Below, in pieces: positions 40,411 through 50,379 of a DNA stretch of 64,000 nt (within the stretch, counting starts at the first letter, position 1; each line of letters opens with the position of its first letter). Made by a program: the position numbers and the translations under genes. The notes under the pieces are model-generated. The model had not been told where the DNA came from and searched no databases. It was given only the letters and a program-made list of their open reading frames with translations. The DNA lies in NCBI GenBank assembly GCA_012295275.1, contig CM022672.1, positions 30,107,059-30,171,058 of the forward strand, given 5' to 3'. Source of the DNA: Chrysomallon squamiferum (Eukaryota; Mollusca; Gastropoda; Neomphalida; Peltospiridae).

Positions 40411-42025
40411 TCACGTCAGGTCTTGTTTGAGCTGTAGAAACTGTTTTCCAGAAAAGTCTCGTTTAATTCCACGAGGCAGTCCTCGGCACGATGTCAGATT
40501 GATCGAGTTCAGACTGGGACACCTCTTTAGAACAAACCTAAAACAAAAACAACCTGGAACTTTATTTTACATTGATCGAGTTCAGACTGGGACATCTCTT
40601 TAGAACAAACCTAAAACAAAACAACCTGTGACTTTATTTTACATTGATTGAGTTCAGACTGGGACACCTCTTTAGAACAAACCTAAAACAAAAACAACAA
40701 AAACAACCTGGAACTTTATTTTACACTGATTGAGTTCAGACTGGGACATCTCTTTAGAACAAACCTAAAATAAAAACAACCTAGAACTTTATTTTACATT
40801 GATTGAGTTCAGACTGGGACACCTCTTTAGAACAAACCTGAAACAAAAACAACCTGTGACTTTATTTTACATTGATTGAGTTCAGACTGGGACATCTCTT
40901 TAGAACAAACCTAAAATAAAAACAACCTAGAACTTTATTTTACATTGATTGAGTTCAGACTGGGACACCTCTTTAGAACAAACCTGAAACAAAAACAACC
41001 TGTGACTTTTATTTTACATTGATTGAGTTCAGACTGGGACATCTCTTTAGAACAAACCTAAAATAAAAACAACCTAGAACTTTATTTTACACTGATTGAG
41101 TTCAGACTGGGACACCTCTTTAGAACAAACCTAAAACAAAAACAACAAAAACAACCTGGAACTTTATTTTACACTGATTGAGTTCAGACTGGGACACCTC
41201 TTTAGAACAAACCTAAAACAAAACAACCTTTTGATTGAGTTCAGACTGGGACACCTCTTTAGAACAAACCTAAAACAAAAACAACCTGGAACTTTATTTT
41301 ACATTGATCGAGTTCAGACTGGGACACTTCTTTAGAACAAACCTAAAACAAAACAACCTGGAACTTTATTTTACATTTTACTGTTACATCCCATACACAT
41401 ATCATTAAGTTTACATTTTACTATTAGACAACCCAGACACATACTTAAATTTAGATTTTACTATTAGTAATGGTCATTATTTAACTATTACTAATGGTCA
41501 TTGTTTGATTATTACTAATGGTCATTATTTGACTATTATTAAGGGTCATTGTTTGACTATTACCAATGGTAGCTGTTTACTGACCTGATGGACATTATGC
41601 TGACCGATGTCCCTGCTAGATTCAGTGTGTGTATTGGAGAACTGACTGAACCAGAGGCGAGAGCTTTCAGAGCCACGTCAAGAATTTCAGTCGGGTAACT
41701 GTTCCACGAGAGATCTAGATCCGTCAAACTGTGTCTCCACTGCAGTGTTTCATTATTATTATTATTATTATTATTATGATTATAACAGCAATAATAAAAA
41801 TGACAGTTGTAACATTAGTAAAAACAATAAATTATAACTGTAGCAGTACTAGTACTAATAATAATAATTAGCATATCAACAGAAACATTAATAACACTGA
41901 AAATAAAAATAATATGACAAGAGTAATAACAACAAAATAACAATAACAAAAGCATTAATAATTATCAGTGTAAAATTCATATTAATAAAATAAATAATGT
42001 TGATGATTATAATAATGAAAATGAA

Positions 42026-42063
<38 letters not shown>

Positions 42064-44526
42064 AAATATAATTTTAATATTACAAAATATTATCATTATT
42101 AGTACCAAAATAATAACAAGAAATAAAATAAAATAATAAAATCATCATTAACCATATTAATACTAACACTATTAATAATAATCATAAAATTAGACAAAAT
42201 CAAATCATCATTAAATCAGCAAATAAAATAATACTAATACTAATAATATATACATATGTATATATATAGATAGATAGATAGATAGATACTGTTAATACTA
42301 ATACTGTATATATTCTATTAGTACTAATAATATAGATAAACTATTAATACTAATAATATACTTTTAATATTAATAATATGCATATACTATTAATATTAAC
42401 CATGTACAAATATTATTAATGTTAATAATATACACACATATTTGACATGTGAAATACCTTGGTAATCAGTGGTTTGAAATCTTGGTAACTGTTGGATTTG
42501 ATCACAGAACTCTGAGACAGATACAGCTGCTGAACGCTGCAGGCAGGCAGACTGAGCAGAGCGCTGCTGGTGAGGTTGCCGCAGCCACGCAGATCAAGTA
42601 GCCGTAGTTTTGTTGATGTCACCAACATTCTGCCGAAATAATTCACAGAACATTTAGAAACTAATAGAATGGAAAACAAACATAAAACTATTTTTTTGAG
42701 TAATTTATGATATTTACATCAGTCATTTCATTACATGTATATTTTCTTTGTTTTTCCGTTGCTCATGACCATTCTTTGCTAAAAATAAAGTATGATAATA
42801 AAATAATATGAAAAGGCTGCACTAAACATCCAGTCATGTCTGACTTCTCATTTCCTTCATCAATAAACAACGAACTATCTTCATAATGTTTTCTTGCAAG
42901 CTCAGCTGGTTTCAGTTTTAAGTAATTTCACTAGTTTCATGAAATGACACGTTTACTGCAGTATCAAAACTCAGTGAATAATCAACCATATTCACTACAT
43001 TTAATGTATATCATTCATTCTTAACATGTAGGTTGGGGTGTATGTTGCTCCCTTTTGTGCCTGGTACATTAGGAAGGGGGACACGGACTGGTAAATATGA
43101 GAAGATTTTCTGTCCATCTGTTTATGTTTAATCCTTGTTTGATGAGGGGGGAGTATGAACCTGACAAGACACCCTAAAAGGGACATGAGCCAAAAGAAAG
43201 TTTTAGATTGGCTCATTTGTACTGGTCCATTTGTGCAAAATATACAGACCAACTGCTTGTCCTGAAAACCAAACCATTAATCCCAGACAAAGAGACAAGT
43301 ATTAGTGTTCTTCTCTACTTTTTAAAAAAAGAGTCAAAAAGACTGCTCCAGACAGTGTTACCTCTGAATGAAGTTATCATTAATTCCCAATCCGACATTC
43401 ATTCCTGTTGTTGTGGTATCACTAACAGCAAGACTGAGTTCTTCCAGGTCTGGAAATCCACTAGACTCAGTCTAATAAGAAACAGACAAACATTATCTAT
43501 GTGTTAGTAATGACAGAAATATCTTAAATTAAGAATATAAAAGAATAAAATAAATATGCATCTGAAAATCACATTATCTATGTCTTACTAATGGCAGAAG
43601 AAAATTAAATATGTATTTAATATATATAATACAGATATAAATCTGAAATTTACATTATTATACACAAACATACACACAAACACACATATACTGAGACACA
43701 GTCACACAGATAGACATACATACACACAGACACGTACACAGAATGACCCACTATACACATACTCAGAAGTTCTGACACACACACACACACACGCACAAAA
43801 TTATACAGACACACAGCTAGAAACACACACACAGACACATAAAATATACAACACACACAACATCTCACAATTTATCTCACAATTTATTTACAACTCAAAA
43901 AAAGCGAATCATGATAATCATAAAAATGTCGTAATCGTTTAAGATAATCAAACATAATCAAGGTGAGTATGAAACTATGATATGTAATGTTAATCACAAC
44001 ATCATCACATCATCGTCATCATCTTCATCATCATCACCTACACCAACCTTCTGTGTTACTGCTGTAGCTCTGAATTTTGAATTAGCAAACCGAATCACTC
44101 GAAGTTTGCGGCAGCTTGTCTGAAGTTTCTCGATATTCAGTGAAACAAAATCAGATGAAAAACTTGCATTGGAAATGTCCAAGTGTTCCAGATTACAACA
44201 TGAGATCTGTGAAAATAAAATTAAAAATAATCTGCTATCTGGATTTTTGTGATTATAATATGATAATAGATATAAAACAAAACAAAAATAATAAAAATAA
44301 AAAATAAATTCTTTAAATAAACAAATAAACAAATAAACAATTGGGTATCAAGATTTTATGATATAATTTATTTAAACCCAAACATCTCTGAATGTATCAG
44401 ATTATAATGTGTTAAAATAAATAATGATAATAATAATAATAATAATGATAATAATAAATAAATAAATAAATAAATAAATAATATCTGGATATCAAAATTA
44501 TTTGAGATATGTAAAAAATATCATAG

Positions 44527-44560
<34 letters not shown>

Positions 44561-46709
44561 AAAACAACAACAACAACAATAATAATAAGATAAATAAATA
44601 AATAAAATATGAATATCAAGATTACATCAGAAATGTAAAAACAAAAATCTCCAGATTTTTAAGAACACAATGTATTTTGTGTTGTTATTTTTTTATTCAC
44701 TGATTGCTGTTTTAAATTTTCTTTTTCACTTTGTTTTCTCTTTTTCTTCTTCTTACCATCAACTGATTAAGTATGGCAGCGAAAGCTTTAAAATTATTTC
44801 CTCCAATATTGAGCAGTCGTAGATGTGACCCAACTGACCCTAACACACGATTCAAACACGAAGGTGACGTGGCGTCAGTCTGTAATAATAGTAAAATAAA
44901 ACTGTAAAAACAATTAAAATATTAAACAATAAAAATCTAAATAACAGCATCAGTCTGTAATAATAGTAAAATAATACTGTTAAAAAACATTTAAAATATT
45001 AAAAAATATCAATCTAAATAACAGCATCAGTCTGTAAAAATAATACTGTAAAAAAACATTTAAAATGTTAAAAAATAAAAATTTTAAATAACAGCATGCG
45101 TTAGTGGTATTATTATTATCAGTATTAGTAGTAGGAGTAGTAATAGGAGCAGTAATAATAAAAAATATTATTTGTACCATGCATTAGTCTAATAATAATG
45201 ATACAATGAAAATAATAATAATAATAACACCAATAATAATAATATTGAAAATGATAAGATACCAATAACAGTAACAACAATAATAACAATAATAATAACA
45301 ATAATTAATACTCACTGATGTGAAAGCTAACTCTAACTCTGCCAGATCTTTGCACTGATCAACCAATGAAATGACAGCATCACTGCTCAGTTTTGTGCAG
45401 TATGATAGGTTGATGGATTCCAAGAGGGGGCACTTTTCAGCCAATAACTTCAAAGGAGATATAATCATACATGCACAGTGATTGGTTAAAAGATTTTCAC
45501 ACAGGATATTTGATGATCCATCAGTTTAATAAAGAAACAGTATGAATCAATACAATTAATTTGATCTAAACAATGTGTGTGTGTGAGTGTGTTATTTTTT
45601 AATACAGAGAAAATAACTGTTTGGAAGTAAAAAAATAGACTTAAGCTTATTGTAAGAATCATATATTTCCACTTTAAAATAAACAAAATAAGCAATCAGT
45701 CTGAAGGATAATACAATAAAAACTTAATGCAAATCGCAAGATCTCGCCAAAATAGCCCTACTTGCAAATTGGTGGACTAAAGCAATTGTGCTGTAATGGG
45801 AGGCCATGATCAGTGTTCAGTTATTAACTGTTCCAATCGCAAACGTCTAGGAAATGCATATTGGAAACGTGTGTGGGTAATGGCTTCATGTAGAATTTAA
45901 AAAGATTTTAATGTTACAGCAAACATGAGGGTTTGTTAAGCAGATTTTTAAGGTGGGAAATCGGTGAACGACAAGAAACATGTGGACTATATACCCATCC
46001 TGAATATGGGACAGGAAATTGTCACAACACCTAGGGTAACAAAAAACAAATAAAATGAACGACATTGTTCAGATAATTCAGAGAACAACAGTTTCAGTTA
46101 TGTTCTTAATTATTCAGTCTACTCAACTAGTTGAGGTGTTGGTTGCTGGCAGTGACAAATAGCAGCGGTTGTACAAGTATGTAGGTGTTTGTGTGTGTAT
46201 GTGAGTAAAGCATACAATCTTCAATAAAACAACTGTATGTTACTCTGAACCAAATGATTTATTTATAGAAAAATTTTTAAGCATAAAGTATTTATACTTG
46301 TGAGTGTTTGCATTAATTACACCTAACAATAACTGTAATCAGACAAGTAAGGAAATAAGTTGCTCACATTTCCTTCATAAACAAAAGATTTACTGTATGT
46401 TTTGTTTGTTGAATATAGTATGTGGCCATATTGTCAGAGTTCAGTTAGAGATGTGTCTGCTACAAAGGTATAAATACTCTGGCTGTAAATGGTATCGCTA
46501 CAGAGACTTGCTGAACAAACAAGTTATTACCAATGTTTGCAGTGCATCTGTTGGGGAGGGGCACCTGCTACCCCTAGTACATAAGAATACAGGCTCCCAT
46601 TTTTATAGATGGGGGATGATAGGCTGGATAACAGCATTTATGTATATTAATATTATGCTTACTCATACATAGAGAAACAAATTATATATAATTTATATAT
46701 ACACACACA

Positions 46710-46767
<58 letters not shown>

Positions 46768-48612
46768 CAGTGGTACCTTGAACTACAAGTTTAATTCATT
46801 CCATGACCCAGCTCATAACTCAATTTGCTCGTATATCAAATCAATTTTCCCAAATGAAATTAATTGAAATATCATTAATCCATTCCATCATCCCAAAAAC
46901 GACCCCAGTTTTTTGTAGCCTGTTTTTAAATAAGAAAAATGTATTCATAAATTATTAATATTGTATAAAAACAAAAGAGAATGTAAAGAAATAAATTGAT
47001 TTTGTAGTGTACAGGGTTAGGTTTTCTCCATCTTTTCATGGTCAGAGGTCCACAGCTTATAAATTATTTTAATGCCTTTGGCTGGACTTACATCCTTTAT
47101 CGACTCCTTCTGCTTCAGTATGGTACACATCGTAAAAGTACTACACTCGTACTGCCTAGCCATGTTGACTACATGCACACCTCTCATGTTTTTCATTGAT
47201 TTCATGCTTTAATTCAATGGACATCATCCACTTTTTCTTGTCAGCACTGTCTTTGCACTCACTTTCTTAGTGCAGAAAACGCAAGCACAACACAACAGAG
47301 AAGCTTCCACAGCGAGACAACAATGTCAAGCAATTGAGTGAGACGCGGGATGCTGGGCAGATGTTGTGTTGTTCGTTGCGCCAACTAGCAGCGGTGTATC
47401 TGAAGCTTGCTCATAACTCGGATTCTGTATTACAACTCAGACCAAAAAACTGACCGGGCGACTTCTCGTAACTCGGAAAACTTGTAAGTCGGAGCACTCG
47501 TAAGTCAAGATACCACTGTATATAACACACACACACACACACGTACATGCATACATGATATACTGAGATGCAAAAATACACCCTGATTTTGACATGGGGG
47601 GTATTTACAATATTTATGCATGCATAAACAAATTATCTGAGAAATATTTATAACTTTTCAAACTTTTAAACGCTCGTATGGAAATCCTGTCAAATGTTCA
47701 GTTTGTACTTTTTAATGAAATAGTCTTTTAATCTGGCGTTATCAAAATGTGAAATACCTTAATTGCAGATGTAGACAGTTTTTTCCATGAAGACAAGTTG
47801 ATACTCCTGCACTGGGAGAGTCTATTACTGCACAGCCAATTGATGGTCTGGTCCTGAGCTTTAATCCACCCATAGGACAAGTCAACTTTCTGCCATAGGG
47901 ATGGATGGCAGGTGTGTTCATGCCACAAATGACAAACCTTAGCAGCCCTGAAAAATAAACCAAAATGAATTAGAACGTTTTTCCCTGTTATTAAATATAT
48001 CTTTACAACAATTTATTTTAAAAAAATAAAAAAAATAAAAAATTTATTAATTTCACCTGCAGAGAAATGGCAAAGCTCCACCACTGTTGACTGCAAAGTG
48101 AAAAATCTTCAACCAAATTTCTGGAGGCAAGGACGGAACAGAAAGATTCTTAACGGCTGCATCAAACTCAGTCTTTGATGAGTTTTTGGACCGTGTGTCA
48201 CTTTTGTCAGAAAGCTCAGTCTGGCCGTCAGCTTCTTTGTGTTTTTTCTTCTTTGAGTGTTTACATCTTTTTCTCACTTTTGATAAACTATAAATTAAAA
48301 ACAAAAATAAAATATTAAATAAAATAACACATATGTGTGTGTGTATGATTGTACACATATATACAGGGTTTCCATAAAGTTACTACAGAGTTATTTGTAA
48401 TAAAGAAATGTCATGTTTAGACCAAAAAATTATCAGAAAATAAATGTATTACAACAGAAAATATTCTAATAATATAAGTAATCGATTTTATTTACTACAG
48501 TTATAATAAATGTTCGATTGTAAGCCATCAGCTTCAATGCATTAGACAACATGAAAGCACACTATGACAAACTGTATAGTAACTTGAAAAACACCCCATA
48601 TATATGTATGTA

Positions 48613-48655
<43 letters not shown>

Positions 48656-49136
48656 AATATTAATAAATGTTAAAATTAGTATTTTGTAAATTAATATGAG
48701 ATTTGGTTACATTGTGAAGTTAAATGATTAATTAATTCACATCATTAACAGATTATTTATTTTCATTAATTTCATTATTTTTATTATTTATTTATTTATG
48801 TAAGATTATGAAGATAACTGATTTATTTACTGTCATTATTTTATTTTAATTATTTTTATTTATTCATTTATTTATTTGTTTATTTATTATTACTTTTCAA
48901 GAATGATTGTTCTCCAAAGAAACACGTTTAAATGGGTGCTCTGATCTATGTGAAACGAGTGTCTACCTGTTCTTTTTCTTGTCGAGGCTGGACGAACTGT
49001 CGTCAGGGAGGTAGTCGGAATCGTCAGACTCATCAGACGGCCACTCATCTCCTTTTCGAACGTTGAACGAAAACAAAATCTGGTTCTTAGGGTCTTTATT
49101 GTAACCAAGTATTCCTCTTTGCCGTTTTCTGGACAT
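40411..49136 (-). CDS. FBXL6: F-box/LRR-repeat protein 6
   Basis: Ten coding exons in transcript order: 49136-48967, 48287-48057, 47947-47758, 45447-45316, 44879-44757, 44206-44048, 43471-43362, 42629-42458, 41739-41585, 40522-40411 (TGA). They give 517 residues with consistent phases; human FBXL6 is 539 aa. FBXL proteins are substrate receptors of SCF ubiquitin ligases: the F-box binds SKP1 and the LRRs bind the target. The N-terminus is acidic and then Lys-rich (DEWPSDESDDSDYLPDD, KKKKHKEADG). The F-box at about 104-150 has LPPEIWLKIFHFAV and GGALPFLCRAAKVCHLW, as in FBXL6. The LRRs follow, including LRLLDLRGCGNLTSSALLSL, SLTDLDLSW and CPSLNSINLTSCRGLPRGIK. Introns host a Tigger fossil, MITEs and two splice-acceptor arrays. 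The promoter is shared head-to-head with TTF1. Confidence 0.93.
40540..41378 (-). repeat. Tandem array of 11 decoy copies of the FBXL6 exon-10 acceptor and exon start
   Basis: Units of about 73 bp (53-86), read on the minus strand: GTAAAATAAAGTTCCAGG, a (GTTTTT)-rich pyrimidine part, TTTAGGTTTGTTCTAAAGAG, then the first 25 nt of the last FBXL6 exon (GTGTCCCAGTCTGAACTC...). The plus-strand phrase GTTCAGACTGGGAC marks them near 40580, 40651, 40734, 40806, 40879, 40952, 41026, 41100, 41181, 41238 and 41310; the true exon copy is at 40506. Acceptor-flanking bases alternate GGTGTC/GATGTC between successive units and the linkers co-vary, so the core of the array is a dimeric higher-order repeat. 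The array lies in the intron upstream of the true exon. Confidence 0.93.
41741..42457. repeat. FBXL6 intron 8: (ATT)n, (AAT)n and (GATA)n low complexity
   Basis: The intron between exons 8 and 9 is dominated by AAT/ATA triplets, with (ATT)n at 41751-41776, (AAT)n at 42027-42061 and (TAGA)n at 42268-42286. No other feature seen. Confidence 0.8.
44881..45112 (-). repeat. Short tandem array carrying the FBXL6 exon-5 acceptor
   Basis: The plus-strand phrase GC[AG]TCAGTCTGTAA marks the true exon-5 boundary (44879) and two decoys with exon-start-like positions at 44954 and 45031, a 75-77 bp period. A more decayed unit lies near 45095. On the minus strand each reads TTACAG (or TACAG) then ACTGA[CT]GC, so an acceptor and the first eight exon bases are repeated. 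The linker is TAGTAAAATAATACTGT, AACA-TTTAAAATATTAAA and AATCTAAATAACA-like. Confidence 0.8.
45796..45900 (+). pseudogene. Fragment resembling the start of a THAP-type zinc finger
   Basis: An open stretch of 34 codons begins MGGHDQCSVINCSNRKRLGN and stops. A Met followed by C-x4-C-S-N-R is like the N-terminus of THAP domains, which occur in P-element-like transposases and their domesticated relatives. The rest of the domain is not visible. It lies antisense inside FBXL6 intron 3. The similarity is short and may be chance. Confidence 0.25.
46706..46767. repeat. (CA)n and (TA)n microsatellite abutting a transposon end
   Basis: (CA)n at 46701-46750 is followed by (TA)n at 46751-46767. The TA run supplies the target TA of the adjacent element. 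Confidence 0.9.
46768..47518 (-). mobile_element. Tigger/pogo-like DNA transposon remnant in an FBXL6 intron
   Basis: The element is about 750 bp. It starts CAGTGGTACCTTGAACTACA and ends with the reverse complement of CAGTGGTATCTTGACTTACG, with TA on both sides as expected for Tc1/mariner-superfamily targets. On the minus strand it keeps the transposase N-terminal helix-turn-helix region (phrases such as GVHVVNMARQYECSTFTMCT, ILKQKESIK), interrupted by a frameshift just before it. The DDE catalytic part is absent, so it is an internally deleted fossil. Confidence 0.8.
48363..48598. mobile_element. Mariner-like MITE in FBXL6 intron 1
   Basis: The left end ACAGGGTTTCCATAAAGTTA and the reverse complement of the right end, TGGGGTGTTTTTCAAGTTAC, form imperfect terminal repeats of the CAGGGTGTTTCAAAAAGT type, with flanking TA-rich sequence. 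It has no ORF. A (GT)n tract follows at 48617-48650. Confidence 0.55.
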
Positions 49137-50148
49137 AACAATCTACTCTGAAATCCAGATCAGCCTAAAAAATAACAATGAACATTCTTAAACCCACGAA
49201 TACATTTTATTTTCTCCATCATCAAACTCATTCCAAACTCTTCTGTTTGTGATAGTTAAAACAGCCAATAATATTTAAAACATAATAACTGGCTGTAACT
49301 GATATTAATTGGAATATTGGTTTCAGTGCGTTGTGCAATATTTAATTCCGGTCCGATTTTCACTTTTAAACTTTCCGTTTTATTCCCACCTATTTGACAG
49401 AAAGCTGTTACAGAAAAATCATATTAATTAATTAATTAATTAAATTATAATATTAATGACAATGAATGACTAGTCCACAAGGATATAAATACAGTCTAAA
49501 TTTAATTAGTTGCCTTATTAAATACATACATGATACACTCAATTTCAGTTATTCATTATATTCGCGTTCCGCATTCCAGCAAAATTCAAAGTAAAACTGC
49601 AACCGTTTACTGAAAAAAGCTACGCAACGCATTAACACCCATAAACACTTTTCCAAACGACATTCATAACGACATCCAAAAAAAGGTATTACTTTCAGTT
49701 TCTTTTTGATTGTTTCACATAATTTAATTATGGAGTAGTCTAAAAATATATTTCTTATTTTATTTTTCCTTTATAAGGTGATAATGTAATAAATGATTGA
49801 AATGGCTACTTTGAGAATATAGAAGATTAAAAATTAGAATCGAAACATAAAACGGTCAGAACACGAACGAAAGTTTTGATCCACACATTCAACATGTTTT
49901 AGAAAATACATTGCATACATTCTGCAATGTATTTTCTAAAACATGTTGGATGTGTGGATCGAAACTTTCGTTAGTGTAACTGTAGTCACAGTAGTGTAAG
50001 TTCAATTTTGTATTACTGTCAGTGTCATTGTGTTACAGCTGTTACAAACTTAAAATAATAATTTATTAATTATTATTATTCCTATATTCTTCTTCTGATT
50101 ATTATTATTATTATTATTATTTAAATATACCACTATTTTCTTTTGCAG
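49137..50148. promoter_or_regulatory. Divergent FBXL6/TTF1 promoter and TTF1 5' intron
   Basis: The interval lies between the FBXL6 ATG and a clear acceptor (TTCTTTTGCAG, ending at 50148) that opens the large TTF1 exon. It must therefore contain the transcription starts of both genes and at least one non-coding TTF1 exon, which I could not place. It also holds the long hairpin at 49866-49972 and (TTA)n at 50100-50120. Confidence 0.5.
49866..49972. repeat. 50-bp-arm inverted repeat with 7-nt loop
   Basis: The left arm 49866-49915 and right arm 49923-49972 are reverse complements over 50 bases with two T/G mismatches, both of which would be G-U pairs in plus-strand RNA. The loop is TACATTC. 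It lies between the divergent FBXL6 and TTF1 starts. It could be a miRNA-like hairpin, a fold-back transposon relic or a cruciform-forming element. Confidence 0.93.
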
Positions 50149-50379
50149 AAATAAATGTTGGACACTTCAGGACTTCAAGTAATGACAAAAAAAAAAAGGT
50201 TGTTAGGGTCAGTAAATTCTAGAAGTGATGGAGAATATGAAATTAATTTAACAAAAAACAACAAAAAAAAAACTGAAAAAAAAAAGAAACAAAATCCAGA
50301 ACAAGGGAAGAGACAAATTTACAGAAAACTTTATCTTAGACGAGGTGAATACTGGAAGTGATTCAGAGAATTAAAATAA
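50149..50379 (+). other. Degenerate first repeat unit of the TTF1 Lys-rich region
   Basis: After the acceptor there is an ATG at 50155 whose frame (MLDTSGLQVMTKKKRLLGSV...) shows the TTF1 repeat theme but stops at 50359-50361. Another frame then matches the repeat (ENFILDEVNTGSDSEN) but ends in TAA just before the frame of the main exon becomes open. The segment therefore holds one frameshift and one stop relative to the main frame. It may be a decayed unit now acting as 5' leader, or may reflect homopolymer (A-run) sequence errors. Confidence 0.5.

Noticed and set aside
46304-46672. 122-codon plus-strand frame
   Set aside because: It begins at a non-ATG codon, lies antisense in an FBXL6 intron, and matches nothing I know; probably chance.
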